64,000 nucleotides of DNA from DASRAU01 sp035638075 (GTDB lineage: Bacteria > Acidobacteriota > Polarisedimenticolia > Gp22-AA2). The DNA lies in contig DASRAU010000029.1 of assembly GCA_035638075.1 (NCBI GenBank), positions 220,224 through 284,223 of the forward strand, in the 5' to 3' direction. The position numbers and the translations under genes were made by a program. Below, one piece after another: positions 8,358 through 18,053 of this stretch. The notes under the pieces were generated by a model. That model did not search any database. It was not told the origin of the DNA and was given only the letters and a program-made list of their open reading frames with translations. Within the stretch, counting starts at the first letter, position 1. Each line of letters begins with the position of its first letter.

Positions 8358-11096
8358 TCAGGGAGCGGCGCCGCAGGCGGAGGCGGGAAGCGTGCGCAGG
8401 CGCCCTTCGGAGTCGCGACCGGCCGGCCCCTCGCCACAAGCGTCGCTGGCGGTGACGAGGTAGAAGACGTTCGGCGGTTCGGAGGCCGGCAGGTTGAGGT
8501 AACGCCCGCCGGTGCCGTTCGAGGCGCCGGCGATGCGGCAGGCGATCGGAGTGAGGCTCCCTCCCGGCAGCGCGCCGCGATAGACGTTGTAGGCGGTGAC
8601 GGAGGATCCGAGGTCCTCCCAGAGGACCTGGATCCCGGCGCCGTCGTGCGACACGGTCAGCGCCGGCCCCGCCCCCGACACCTCCCACGGCGGCCGCGCC
8701 CCGAAGGCCAGGCCGGCGTAGCCCGCGTCGAGGGGCGCGAAGGGCACGACGGCGTCGGCGATGCCATCGCGGTTGGCATCCGGCAGCGCCACGATGCGGT
8801 TGTCGGAGTCGACGGCATAGAGCACGTCGGAGGCGTCGCAGGTGATCTGCTGGAAGATGTCGAGCGAGAGCCCCGAGGCGTAGGTGGTGAACTCGTCGGC
8901 CACCCCGTCGCCGTTCCGGTCGCGCAGCCGCTCGATGGCCCCGGTGTCGATGTTCGAGACGAACACCTCGCCGCGGGCCCGGGCGAAGATCGTCGCGTAC
9001 GCAAAGGTCGGCGTGGCGAACACGCTCGAGCGGTCGGCGACACCGTCGCCGTCGTCGTCGTGGTACGCGAGGATCGCGCCGGCTCCCTCCAGCGTCAGGT
9101 AGTCCAGGACGTAGACCGTCCCCCCATCGTCCACGGACAGGGCGAACACCGAGTCGGGGCCGGTCGTGAACGTCGTCTGCTGCTCTGGGACCAGGTCGCC
9201 GTCGGCGTCCAGCCACTCGAGGACGGTGCCGCCTCCCGAGTACGAGCCGCCGAACAGGAGGCGCTCCTCGCCGTTGCGTCGCAGCAGGGCGAGCCCCCCG
9301 CCGTCGGTGAAGCCGCCGTCGCTGAGCAAGGCGCTTTCGGCGTGATAGTCGAGATTCACGTCCGGGAGGGAAACGAGAGCTCCGTCCTGGCGCGAGACGA
9401 TGGTCGTGCCGTCGCGCCGCGTCACCAGCTGGCCCTGCGACGCGCCGACCGCCGGGTACACCGTCGTGCGACCGTCGAAGGTCAGGTCGTGGTTGCCGTC
9501 GGAGATCGCCAGGAGCGCCCCGCTGACGCTGTTGCCGGCATAGAGCACCTTCCCCGGGCACGTTCCCGCGCTCACCTGGGGCACGCCGCACGACACGCTC
9601 AGCGAGTAGGAGCCGACCGTCATGCCGCCGCTGCCGGACAGCGCCGTGTCGTTGTACGAAGCGACGGCGACGTAGTACGTGCCGGGGGTCTGGAGGTCGA
9701 TCGACAGGGACGGATCGAGCGTGACGTCGTTGTCGTCGAAGGCCAGGAGCTGTCCTCCCGGACTGAAGACGCCAAGCACCGCGTCGAGGCTCGAGCCGGT
9801 CTGGGCGGCGCTGATGGACACCTGAACGTGCGTCGCTCCCGGGATCGGCAGCGCGTAGTAGTCCACGTCGTTCAGCGGCACCACGGCGCCGGACTTCTGC
9901 TGCGCGCAGGCGATCGGCGTGGCGGTGGCGCGGGTGTTGTTCGGCTCGTTCGGGTCGGGCGCCCCGACGTTGGTGAAGATCGTGATGTTGCCCGTCGTCC
10001 CCCCGGCGGTCACCGTCACCACGGTCTTCGCGGCGGGGTCGTCGAACCCCGACTCCCCCGCGCCGTCGTAGTACTCCGGCGGGAAGGACGTCACGAAGCT
10101 GTTGAAGTGCGTGTTCCCGACGGTGAACGGGTTCGAGGTGCCGACCAGCGGCTCGAGACGAAGGTAGTAGCTTCCCGGGGCGAGCCCGTAGATGTTGAAC
10201 TCCCCGCCCGGTCCCCCCGCCTGCACCCCCGAGACGACGCCGACGATCGGCACGTCGAGGGCGGAGGTGCTCACCGCCACGACATGCGCTCCCTTCACCG
10301 GCGCGAAGGTGCCGCCGTCGAGGACGCGCCCGGAGATGATTCCCTTCGTCGAGGCGAGCGTCGCGTTCGGGTAGATGAAGGAGGCCCCGGCGATGTCGTC
10401 GTCCGACAGGCTGCGGCCCTGGATGGTGCGGGTCCCGTAGGGATACATCGTCGCCTGGTAGGTGAAGTCGGCGCTCGAGAACCCGGAGACCTGGAGCCCG
10501 CTCGAAGCGCCGAATCGCCCGGCGATGGCGCTGTGGTCGAGGCCGAGGCAGTGCCCCATTTCATGCGTCGCGATCTCGCCGATGTCATAGGTGTTCGACC
10601 CGAGCACCTGGTTGGGATTGGCGGGGGTCGTGGTGCTGAAGGCATACAGCCGCTCGTTCATGACGATGTCGCAGTCGCTGATGTGGCCGTCCGATCCGAA
10701 CGAGAAGAAGGAGACGGCGATGGCGCTGCCGATGCGGTTGTTCGTGTCGGTCGCCGCGAAGATGAGCCGGTTGCCGGCGGTGCCGAGCCCCTGGCTCGCG
10801 TCGATCGGGCTCGGGAGATCGAACAGCGCCCCCTCGGTGATGACGGCGTTGGAGGTGGTGACGGCCGTCCAGCGCGCCATCGCGTCGCGCAGGGCGGTCA
10901 GGTCGGCGCCGTTGGTGATCACCGCCGAGGCGTCCTGCTCGAGACGCAGCACGAAGTCGCTCCCCTGGAAGAGCCCGACGTCCGCCGACCCGGCGTCCAC
11001 CAGGTTCTCCTGGATGTAGGCACGGGCCGCGCCGGTCACCACGAGCGCCGCGGCGGCGCAGAGCGCGAAAACCCTGACGAGACGGGCCGGCCTCAC
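8358..11096 (-). CDS. Secreted matrixin-type zinc metalloprotease with PPC, calcium-loop propeller and FnIII-like domains
   Basis: 912 residues, GTG start at 11096 overlapping the preceding stop by four bases (GTGA). The order is: signal peptide (~1-24); matrixin-like catalytic domain with H178-E179-M-G-H182-C-L-G-L-D-H188, a complete zinc signature; a transthyretin-like carboxypeptidase-regulatory domain (~255-310); and a bacterial pre-peptidase C-terminal domain starting DPNEPNNT (~380-500). A repeat region (~505-790) follows, with six D-x-[DN]-x-D/N-style calcium loops such as DRNGDGVADEF and DANRDGIADAV, probably a propeller, and then a fibronectin-III-like end. It is expected to be exported and calcium-stabilised. 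The substrate is unknown. Confidence 0.88.
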   Translation of the reverse strand: MRPARLVRVFALCAAAALVVTGAARAYIQENLVDAGSADVGLFQGSDFVLRLEQDASAVITNGADLTALRDAMARWTAVTTSNAVITEGALFDLPSPIDASQGLGTAGNRLIFAATDTNNRIGSAIAVSFFSFGSDGHISDCDIVMNERLYAFSTTTPANPNQVLGSNTYDIGEIATHEMGHCLGLDHSAIAGRFGASSGLQVSGFSSADFTYQATMYPYGTRTIQGRSLSDDDIAGASFIYPNATLASTKGIISGRVLDGGTFAPVKGAHVVAVSTSALDVPIVGVVSGVQAGGPGGEFNIYGLAPGSYYLRLEPLVGTSNPFTVGNTHFNSFVTSFPPEYYDGAGESGFDDPAAKTVVTVTAGGTTGNITIFTNVGAPDPNEPNNTRATATPIACAQQKSGAVVPLNDVDYYALPIPGATHVQVSISAAQTGSSLDAVLGVFSPGGQLLAFDDNDVTLDPSLSIDLQTPGTYYVAVASYNDTALSGSGGMTVGSYSLSVSCGVPQVSAGTCPGKVLYAGNSVSGALLAISDGNHDLTFDGRTTVYPAVGASQGQLVTRRDGTTIVSRQDGALVSLPDVNLDYHAESALLSDGGFTDGGGLALLRRNGEERLLFGGSYSGGGTVLEWLDADGDLVPEQQTTFTTGPDSVFALSVDDGGTVYVLDYLTLEGAGAILAYHDDDGDGVADRSSVFATPTFAYATIFARARGEVFVSNIDTGAIERLRDRNGDGVADEFTTYASGLSLDIFQQITCDASDVLYAVDSDNRIVALPDANRDGIADAVVPFAPLDAGYAGLAFGARPPWEVSGAGPALTVSHDGAGIQVLWEDLGSSVTAYNVYRGALPGGSLTPIACRIAGASNGTGGRYLNLPASEPPNVFYLVTASDACGEGPAGRDSEGRLRTLPASACGAAP

Positions 11097-11677
11097 GGGC
11101 CTCCCCGGCCGTGCGCGGCGCGGGCGGAGATCGCCTCGATGTCGCGCAGGAAATCCTCCAGCACGCGCGGCCCCGCCAGGCGCGGATCGCGCGGCGCCGG
11201 CCGGCCCTGGGCATCGACGTAGAGGGATCCGCCGCCCGGCTGGGTGACGAGATCGCGCCCGGTGTTCGGGTCGCGGCGCACCGTGAAGCGTCCCTGGTTC
11301 CACCCGGTGACGCCGAAGCGGCCGCCGGCCGCCTCGAGGAACAGGACCACCCGCTCGCCTTCCGTGAAGCGCGGCGCCCCGGAGGCGACGAGCGTGGTCC
11401 CGTTGAGGGTTCCGCCCGGGACCTCGACGACGACCTCGGCGCGCGGCCCTCCCTTGAGGGCGCGATCGACGCGCACCGTGGCCCGGGTGATGATGATCCG
11501 CCCGTCCTCGCTCATCATCGAGGACACGGCGCGGACCTGCCCGAGCACCACCACCTGGCCCTGCCGCTCCAGCTCTTCGAGGCCCAGGTACGGCACCACG
11601 GAGGCCACGGCGGGAACGAGCCCCGCCACGAGCAGCAGGACGGCGGCGGCAGCCGCCAGCGAGCGGAACGGAATCAC
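11093..11677 (-). CDS. Small secreted protein translationally coupled to the matrixin protease
   Basis: 194 residues. GTG at 11677 follows GGAGAG at five bases and gives a clear signal peptide (VIPFRSLAAAAAVLLLVAG). The mature part holds a beta-rich segment around L-E-E-L, V-V-L-G-Q-V-R-A and R-V-D-R-A-L-K-G, then G-E-R-V-V-L-F-L, reminiscent of small OB-like secreted domains, but I do not recognise a named family. Its stop overlaps the protease start by four bases, so the two proteins are probably made in a fixed ratio. An inhibitor, chaperone or propeptide-like helper is conceivable and unproven. Confidence 0.75.
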   Translation of the reverse strand: MIPFRSLAAAAAVLLLVAGLVPAVASVVPYLGLEELERQGQVVVLGQVRAVSSMMSEDGRIIITRATVRVDRALKGGPRAEVVVEVPGGTLNGTTLVASGAPRFTEGERVVLFLEAAGGRFGVTGWNQGRFTVRRDPNTGRDLVTQPGGGSLYVDAQGRPAPRDPRLAGPRVLEDFLRDIEAISARAAHGRGGP

Positions 11678-11819
11678 GCGATCTCTCCGGGCATGGGTGC
11701 CGGGACGGGGCCGGCGGGCAGCCTGAAATATACGGTGACCCGGGAGGCCCGACAACGCGGATCCCGGGTCCGGCGGGGGTCTTCGGGGCCGGCCGGCGGA
11801 GGCACCGTGGCGGGCCGGA

Positions 11820-12170
11820 TCAGGGGTGGGAGACCGTGACGACGGTGTGGATCCCGCCGCGCACGTTGAAATCCCCGGTCACGGTCAGGCGTTTCGGCTG
11901 CAGCAGCCGCACCAGGTCGTCGAGGACCCGGTTGGTGACGTCCTCGTGGAAATGCCCCTCGTCCCGGAACGACCAGAGGTACAGCTTCAGGGACTTCAGC
12001 TCGACGCACAGCCGGTCCGGGACGTAGCGGATGCGCAGCGTGGCGAAATCGGGCTGTCCGGTCTTTGGGCACAGGCAGGTGAACTCGGGGCACTCGAAGG
12101 CGATTTCGTACTCGCGCCCCGGGCGCGGGTTCGGAAAGGTCTCGAGGTCTTTCGAAGGACGGGTGGCCAC
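11820..12170 (-). CDS. queF: NADPH-dependent 7-cyano-7-deazaguanine reductase, QueF type I
   Basis: 116-residue single-domain (B. subtilis-type) QueF, which reduces preQ0 to preQ1 in queuosine biosynthesis. The catalytic Cys34 and Asp41 are in the family motif C-L-C-P-K-T-G-Q-P-D-F-A. The QueF motif E-L-K-S-L-K (58-63) and FRDEGHFHE (68-76) are intact. It starts 12 nt after the stop of the dienelactone-hydrolase-like gene and probably shares its transcript. No other queuosine genes are in the window. Confidence 0.96.
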   Translation of the reverse strand: MATRPSKDLETFPNPRPGREYEIAFECPEFTCLCPKTGQPDFATLRIRYVPDRLCVELKSLKLYLWSFRDEGHFHEDVTNRVLDDLVRLLQPKRLTVTGDFNVRGGIHTVVTVSHP

Positions 12171-12182
12171 GGTGTGCGGGGC

Positions 12183-13097
12183 CTAGGGCACGTCGGTGTT
12201 GGGGCGGCGCGCCGGCGGGATGGCGGCGGCCGCTTCCGGCGTCAGGTTCTTCTTGAGGAACATCCTGGTCCGATCCCAGGAATCCTTCGCGGCCTCGGCG
12301 TCATAGGACGGGCGCTCCTCGTTGAAGAAGGCGTGCCCGACTCCCGGGTAGACGAGGACCGTGGCGTCCTTGCCCGCCTCCTTCAGTGCCGTCTGGAAGG
12401 CGCGGATCTGACCAAGCGGAATGCGGCTGTCCTCGTTCCCGTAGATGCCGAGGAGGGGCACCGCGAGCGGCGCCAGCGCGGCCTTGTCGGTCTCGACGGT
12501 GCCGTAGTACATGACCGCGGCCTGCACGTCCGCCCCCGCCAGCACGGTGGCGAGCGAGATGCGGCCGCCCATGCTGAAGCCGATGGTGCCGACCGGCATC
12601 CGGGTCGTGGCGGCACCGGCGACCCGGACCCGCTCGCGCGCCTCGATGCCGCGCAGCTGCGCCGCGGCCCCGTTGACGACGTCCACCGCCCAGTTTTCGT
12701 TGAGGCCGCGCTCCAGGTCATTCGCCAGCCCGGCGTCAGTCCCGAGCTTGCCACGGTACAGGTCGACGGCGATGGTCATGTACCCGTCCTCGGCCAGCCG
12801 GTCGGCAACGTGCTTGATCTGATCGTTGAGGCCCCACCACTCGTGGATGACGACGACCCCCGGCACGGACCCGGACTTCTCCGGACGCACGAGGTAGCCC
12901 TGCACGTCCTCGTTGCGCACCTTGTAGGTGATGACCCGCCCCTCCATGATCGGAGCGGCCACCGCCAGGCCCTGGGGGCCGCTCAAGGCGCCCGACGCAC
13001 AGGCGCCGGCGGACACGGCGACGAGCGCGCCGAGCACGACGAGTCGGGACGGCTGGGACGGACGGGTGACGGACACGATCGCACGGCAAACGGACAT
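12183..13097 (-). CDS. Exported dienelactone-hydrolase family alpha/beta hydrolase
   Basis: 304 residues. The N terminus (to about residue 34) is a signal sequence ending A-G-A-C, possibly a lipoprotein signal. The body is a dienelactone-hydrolase fold with nucleophile motif GFSMGG (Ser rather than the Cys of classical carboxymethylenebutenolidase), an acid in GNEDSRIP and His in G-H-A-F-F-N. W-W-G-L-N and L-Y-R-G-K are also typical. An exported esterase is the safest description. ATG at 13097 is preceded by a purine-rich GGGGGAG. It is followed by queF. Confidence 0.87.
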   Translation of the reverse strand: MSVCRAIVSVTRPSQPSRLVVLGALVAVSAGACASGALSGPQGLAVAAPIMEGRVITYKVRNEDVQGYLVRPEKSGSVPGVVVIHEWWGLNDQIKHVADRLAEDGYMTIAVDLYRGKLGTDAGLANDLERGLNENWAVDVVNGAAAQLRGIEARERVRVAGAATTRMPVGTIGFSMGGRISLATVLAGADVQAAVMYYGTVETDKAALAPLAVPLLGIYGNEDSRIPLGQIRAFQTALKEAGKDATVLVYPGVGHAFFNEERPSYDAEAAKDSWDRTRMFLKKNLTPEAAAAIPPARRPNTDVP

Positions 13098-13188
13098 GGC
13101 GCGTTCACTCCCCCGGAAACGGCCTCGGACTGTGGTGTGAGGCGGAAGAGCGTAGCACAGGCCCCGCGGCCATCACAGGCGGGCGGGG

Positions 13189-14649
13189 TCAGGTCGACCA
13201 GGGGAACCACCAGGACTTGGGGCGCGCTTCGAGGTCCCAGTGCACGTGCTTGGTCTGCTGGAACTCCTCCAGCCCCTCCTCGCCCAGCTCGCGGCCGAGG
13301 CCCGACTGCTTCATGCCGCCGAACGGCCCGGCCGGATTGTCCACGAGCGGGTCGTTGACCCAGACGTTCCCGGCCTCGATCTCCTCGTAGTAGCGGCGCA
13401 CGCGACGCGGGTCGTTCGAGAAGAGCGTCGCCCCCAGCCCGTACGGCGAGTCGTTGGCCATGGCGAGCGCCTGGTCGAACCCGTCGAAGGAGATGACCGG
13501 CGCCAAAGGTCCGAAGATCTCCTCCCGCAGGATGGGCGCGCCCTGCGTGACGCCGACGAGCACCGTCGGCTCGTAGAACCAGCCCTTCGCCAGGTGGGGC
13601 GGGCGGCGTCCGCCGGCGGCAATCGACGCCCCGGCCTTCGTCGCCTCCGCGACCCGCGCCTCGATGCGCTCCCGCTCGCGTCGCGCGATGAGCGGCGTCA
13701 CCTCGGTCTTCTCCTCCAGGCCCGGGCCGACCACGAGACGCCGGGTCACCTCCGCCAGCCGATCGACGAAGCGGTCGTGGACGCTCTTCTCGACGTAGAT
13801 GCGCTCGGCGCTGGTGCACACCTGCCCGGCGTTGAGGAACGCCGTCCAGGCGCAGGCGCGCGCCGCGGCGTCGAGATCGGCGTCGGCGCAGACGATGAAG
13901 GCGTCGCTGCCCCCGAGCTCGAGATGGAGCTTCTTGATGCGATCGGCCCCCCGGCGCATCAGCTCGCGCCCGACCTCGGTGCTGCCGGTGAAGGCGATGC
14001 ACGGGACGTCGGGATGCCGCACCAGCGCCTCGCCGATCTCGGCGCCGGAGCCGGTCAGGATGTTGACCACGCCGGCGGGCAGGTGATCGAACACCCGGTG
14101 CAGATCGAGCGTCGCGAGAGGCGTCTGCGACGCCGGCTTGATCACCACGGTGTTGCCGGCGGCGAGCGCCGGCGCGACCTTCCAGACGAGGAGCAGCAGC
14201 GGGTAGTTCCACGGCACGAGACAGCCGACGACGCCGAGCGGCTCCTTGATCACGAGGTTGAGCTGGCCGTCCTCCGCCGACGGGATGACCCGGCCGCGCT
14301 TCTCCCGCGCCAGGCCCGCGTAGTACTCGAGACAGGTCGCGGACCAGTCGACGTAGCCGCGGTTCTTGCGGAGCGTTCGACCGGTCTCGCGCGTCAGCGT
14401 GACCGCCAGGTCCTCGCGCGCCTCCCGCAGGCGTCGCGCCGCCTCGCCGAGCAGGTCGGCGCGCGCCCAGGCGCTCGTCCGCTTCCAGGCCGGGAAGGCC
14501 GCCCGCGCCGCGGCGACCGCGGCCTCGACCTCCGCCGCCCCGGCCCGCGGCACGGCATCGACGATCTCCTCGGTCGCCGGATCGACGACCTCGATCGGCT
14601 TCCCGCCCGTGCCGCCGGTGAACCGGCCGCCGATCCAGAGCTGACGCAT
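13189..14649 (-). CDS. Aldehyde dehydrogenase (NAD(P)+), second copy
   Basis: 486-residue ALDH with PWNYP (Asn148), Lys171, FTGST (220-224), Glu244 in LELGG and Cys278 in GQVCTS. It is only moderately similar to the enzyme at 1930, so this is not a recent duplication. The start at ATG 14649 follows GGGAGGTG and gives the usual MRQLWIGGRF N terminus; an earlier in-frame ATG at 14682 adds a cysteine/arginine-rich stretch unlike the family. It stands alone, divergent from the S9 peptidase gene, with 77 bases between the two starts. Succinate-semialdehyde-type activity is possible but not shown. Confidence 0.92.
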   Translation of the reverse strand: MRQLWIGGRFTGGTGGKPIEVVDPATEEIVDAVPRAGAAEVEAAVAAARAAFPAWKRTSAWARADLLGEAARRLREAREDLAVTLTRETGRTLRKNRGYVDWSATCLEYYAGLAREKRGRVIPSAEDGQLNLVIKEPLGVVGCLVPWNYPLLLLVWKVAPALAAGNTVVIKPASQTPLATLDLHRVFDHLPAGVVNILTGSGAEIGEALVRHPDVPCIAFTGSTEVGRELMRRGADRIKKLHLELGGSDAFIVCADADLDAAARACAWTAFLNAGQVCTSAERIYVEKSVHDRFVDRLAEVTRRLVVGPGLEEKTEVTPLIARRERERIEARVAEATKAGASIAAGGRRPPHLAKGWFYEPTVLVGVTQGAPILREEIFGPLAPVISFDGFDQALAMANDSPYGLGATLFSNDPRRVRRYYEEIEAGNVWVNDPLVDNPAGPFGGMKQSGLGRELGEEGLEEFQQTKHVHWDLEARPKSWWFPWST

Positions 14650-14726
14650 CGCCAGGCACCTCCCGCCGCGCATTTTATGCAAGGCGGGTAAGATACGCCC
14701 GCCATCACGACAACTCAGGAGGTCCC

Positions 14727-16808
14727 ATGCGTCCCGGAATGTCCGCCGCGACCGTCGCCGCCCTGCTGCTCGCCGCGTCCCCTCTGGCCGGCCAGGAGCA
14801 GCCTTCGAAGACCCGGTTCACGGTCGAGAAGACGCTCGACTGGGAGCGGGTCTCCGACCCGCAGATCGCCCCCGATGGGAGCCGCATCGTCTACACGCGG
14901 CAGTGGGTCGACCGGAAGACCGACCGGTGGGTCTCCGATCTCATGGTCCTGGAAGATGACGCCCGGCGCGAGCGGCACCTGGAGCGCGGCTATTCGCCGC
15001 GCTTCTCCCCCGACGGCACCCGCCTCGCCTTCCTGGCGGAAGCCGCCGGCAATGGGACGCAGATCTTCGTCCTCGATTTCCGCTCCTCCGGGGAGCCGAC
15101 CCAGGTGACGCGCCTCGAGGAGACGCCGGCCGATCTCCACTGGTCGCCGGACGGCCGGTCCATCGCCTTCACCATGCCGGTGGCGAAGACCCCGTCCTGG
15201 AAGATCGACCTCCCGGCCGCGCCCAAGGGGGCGACCTGGACCGACACCCCGCGCATCATCGAGACGACCCACTACCGCGCCGACCGCGAGGGATTCCTCA
15301 AGGACGCTTATGTCCACCTGTTCGTCGTCCCGGCCGGCGGCGGCACTCCCCGCGCGCTGACCTCGGGGACATGGAACGTCGGCGACCGCTCCGACGGGAT
15401 CCCGGAGAACCCGGGCATCGACTGGACGCCGGACGGCAAGGAGGTCGTGTTCGACGGCCTGACGGACCAGGACGCCGACAAGCGCTGGCAGGAATCGCAC
15501 ATCCATGCCGTGAACGCCGAGAGCGGCGCCATCCGCCGGCTCACCTCCACGCGAGGCCCGTGGGCGCAGCCGCGCGTGTCCCCCGACGGAAAACACGTCG
15601 CCTTCGTCGGCTTCGACTGGACGCCGTCCACGTACCACGTGCGCGACCTGTACGTCATCGGCATCGACGGCCAGGGGATGAAGCTGATCTCCGGCGGTCT
15701 CGACCGGGACCTGGCGGATCTGCAGTGGAGCGCCGACAGCCGCGGCGTCTATGCGACGGTCGAGGATCACGGCGCGCGCAACGTCCAGTACCTGCCGCTC
15801 GAAGGGGCGCGGCGCGAGGTCACGAAAGGCGCGCAGATGGTCACCCTCGACTCGGTCAGCCGCAAGGGGATCGCGGTCGGAGTGCGCTCGGCGTCGCTCG
15901 AGCCGGACGACATCGTCCGCTTCCCGCTGGCGGGATCGGCGTCGCCCGATCTCCTGACGCACGTCAACGACGACGTCCTGCAGGGACTCACCCTCGGGGG
16001 GGTCGAGGAGGTGACGTCGCGATCCGGCGACGGCACTCCGGTGCAGGGGTGGCTGGTGAAGCCGCCGGATTTCGACGCCTCGAAGAAGTACCCGCTCATC
16101 CTGCACATCCATGGCGGCCCGCACTCGATGTACGGCGTCGGCTTCAACACGTCGTTCCAGCACCTGGCGGCGAACGGCTACCTCGTCCTCTACACCAACC
16201 CGCGCGGCAGCACCGGATACGGCTCGAAGTTCGGCAATGCCATCGACGACTCCTATCCGTCGGTCGATTTCGACGACCTGATGACGATGGTCGACGCCGT
16301 GGAGGCGAAGGGAATCGTCGACACCGCCCGGGAGTACGTCACCGGCGTCTCCGGGGGCGGCGTGCTCTCGGCCTGGTGCACGTCGCACACGCACCGCTTC
16401 GCGGCCGCCGCGGTGCGCGCGCCGGTGATCGACTGGATCTCCTTCGCCGGCACGACCGACATCTCGGCGTGGGGCTACTTCCGCTACCGCGGGCGCTTCT
16501 GGGAGGATCCGAAGAAGTGGCTCGAACACTCCCCGCTGATGCACGTCGGAGAGGTGAAGACGCCGACCCTCCTGATGACCGGCGAGCTCGACCTGCGCAC
16601 GCCGATCGGCCAGACGGAGGAGTACTACCAGGCGCTGCGGGCGGTCGGAGTGCCGACGGCGATGATCCGCTTCAACGGCGAGTACCACGGCACCGGCTCG
16701 AAGCCGTCGAACTTCATGCGGACGCAGCTCTACCTGCTCTCCTGGTTCCAGCGCTGGCCGCAGGCGAAGACCGCCGGCGCCGGCGCGCCGCAGCCCGCCG
16801 GGTCGTGA
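14727..16808 (+). CDS. Secreted S9-family prolyl-oligopeptidase-like serine peptidase
   Basis: 693 residues with a signal peptide (MRPGMSAATVAALLLAAS). Residues ~35-400 are a WD40-like propeller with repeated S-P-D-G-x blades, and the C-terminal alpha/beta hydrolase domain carries the triad Ser542 (GVSGGG), Asp622 (GELDLRTP) and His654 (EYHGTG). R-G-S-T-G-Y-G is the family oxyanion-region motif. It is probably a periplasmic dipeptidyl/acylaminoacyl peptidase that trims peptides taken up through outer-membrane receptors. The ATG at 14727 is preceded by AGGAGG. Confidence 0.93.
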   Translation: MRPGMSAATVAALLLAASPLAGQEQPSKTRFTVEKTLDWERVSDPQIAPDGSRIVYTRQWVDRKTDRWVSDLMVLEDDARRERHLERGYSPRFSPDGTRLAFLAEAAGNGTQIFVLDFRSSGEPTQVTRLEETPADLHWSPDGRSIAFTMPVAKTPSWKIDLPAAPKGATWTDTPRIIETTHYRADREGFLKDAYVHLFVVPAGGGTPRALTSGTWNVGDRSDGIPENPGIDWTPDGKEVVFDGLTDQDADKRWQESHIHAVNAESGAIRRLTSTRGPWAQPRVSPDGKHVAFVGFDWTPSTYHVRDLYVIGIDGQGMKLISGGLDRDLADLQWSADSRGVYATVEDHGARNVQYLPLEGARREVTKGAQMVTLDSVSRKGIAVGVRSASLEPDDIVRFPLAGSASPDLLTHVNDDVLQGLTLGGVEEVTSRSGDGTPVQGWLVKPPDFDASKKYPLILHIHGGPHSMYGVGFNTSFQHLAANGYLVLYTNPRGSTGYGSKFGNAIDDSYPSVDFDDLMTMVDAVEAKGIVDTAREYVTGVSGGGVLSAWCTSHTHRFAAAAVRAPVIDWISFAGTTDISAWGYFRYRGRFWEDPKKWLEHSPLMHVGEVKTPTLLMTGELDLRTPIGQTEEYYQALRAVGVPTAMIRFNGEYHGTGSKPSNFMRTQLYLLSWFQRWPQAKTAGAGAPQPAGS

Positions 16809-16874
16809 CCGCGCGGTCTCCCTTCTCGCGGCGCCGCATCCGGCCATGACGGCGCGCGGCCACGCGGCTTCGTC

Positions 16875-18053
16875 ATGAAGACGCGTTCGCCGCGCGTCGT
16901 CGTGATCGGCGCGGGCGCGTTCGGCGGGTGGAGCGCGTTGTGGCTCGTCCGCCGCGGGGCGCGCGTCACGCTGGTCGATGCGCACGGCGCCGGGAACATC
17001 CTGGCCAGCAGCGGCGGGGAGACGCGGGTCAACCGGGCGCTCTACGGCGCGAACGCCGTCGCCATGCGCCTGGCGATCCGCTCGATGGCTTTGTGGCGGG
17101 AGGAGCAGGCGCATCTCGGCGTGGAGCTGTACCGGGAGCGCGGCGTCCTCTGGATGACGACGACCGGGGACGACAGCTATCTGCAGGCGGCGCTGCCGCT
17201 CCTGCGCGACGCCGGCCAGGCTTACGAAGAAATGCCCCCCGCCGCCGCGGCCCGTCGCTTCCCGGCGATGGTCTTCGACGACGCACGCCGCGTCGTCCTC
17301 GAGCCCGCGGCCGGCTACCTGCTCGCGCGGCGCGCCTGCGAAACCATCGCGGCCCGCGTCGCAGCCGAAGGAGGAACGGTGCTGCGAGGTGCGGTTCTTC
17401 CGTTTGCGGACGATGGAGCCGAGAGGCATGAACGCGGACGACAATCGGTGAGCGCCGCAGACGGCACGCTCCAGGCGGTGACGCTCGCGGATGGCCGGCG
17501 CATCGAGGCGGACCAGTTCGTCTTCGCGCTCGGCCCCTGGCTCCCGGGAATCTTTCCGTCCGTGCTGGGCGGCCGCATCCGGGTGACCCGCCAGGAGCTT
17601 TTCACCTACGCCACGCCCGCGGGGGATGAGCGCTTCGGCGACGAGCGGCTGCCGACCTGGATTGACCTCGGCGCTTCGCTGGTCTTCGGCATTCCGGCGC
17701 CGGCGGGGCTGATGAAGTTCGGGGACGACGCCCGCGGGGCGCTCTTCGATCCGACGACGGGCGATCGCAGCGCCAGCGCCGAGGGGGAGCGCGTAGCACG
17801 CGACTACCTCGCCCGCCGGTTCCCGGCGCTCGCGCAGGCCCCGCTCGCGAGCGCCCAGGTGTGTCAGTACGAGTGCACGCCCGACAACCAGTACCTCGTG
17901 GACCGGCTCCCGGGGATTCCGAACGTCCTCATCGCCGGGGGCGGCTCAGGTCACGGGTTCAAGAACGGGCCGGCGATCGGCGAACTGGTCGCGGCGATCG
18001 TGCTCGGCCTTCGGCCGGTGGACAGCACCTTCGCCCTGGGCCGCCCGGACTGA
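16875..18053 (+). CDS. Sarcosine-oxidase-like FAD-dependent amine oxidase
   Basis: 392 residues, DAO fold. The N-terminal G-A-G-A-F-G-G (12-18) binds ADP-FAD. Near the C terminus, C330-Q-Y-E-C-T-P-D-x-Q-Y-L-V-D matches the segment in monomeric sarcosine oxidases and N-methyltryptophan oxidase that attaches FAD covalently through cysteine, followed by GGGSGHGFKNGPAIG. Covalent flavin and oxidation of a secondary or N-methyl amine are therefore likely. It is 66 nt downstream of the peptidase gene and may be co-transcribed with it. Confidence 0.88.
   Translation: MKTRSPRVVVIGAGAFGGWSALWLVRRGARVTLVDAHGAGNILASSGGETRVNRALYGANAVAMRLAIRSMALWREEQAHLGVELYRERGVLWMTTTGDDSYLQAALPLLRDAGQAYEEMPPAAAARRFPAMVFDDARRVVLEPAAGYLLARRACETIAARVAAEGGTVLRGAVLPFADDGAERHERGRQSVSAADGTLQAVTLADGRRIEADQFVFALGPWLPGIFPSVLGGRIRVTRQELFTYATPAGDERFGDERLPTWIDLGASLVFGIPAPAGLMKFGDDARGALFDPTTGDRSASAEGERVARDYLARRFPALAQAPLASAQVCQYECTPDNQYLVDRLPGIPNVLIAGGGSGHGFKNGPAIGELVAAIVLGLRPVDSTFALGRPD

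Noticed and set aside
8646..11222. Long open frame opposite the matrixin gene (858 codons)
   Set aside because: Shadow of the protease gene; low-complexity Arg/Gly/Val/His composition and no domain.
14715..17444. Long minus-strand frame (909 codons) opposite the S9 peptidase
   Set aside because: Shadow of the real gene; no motif, no ribosome-binding site.
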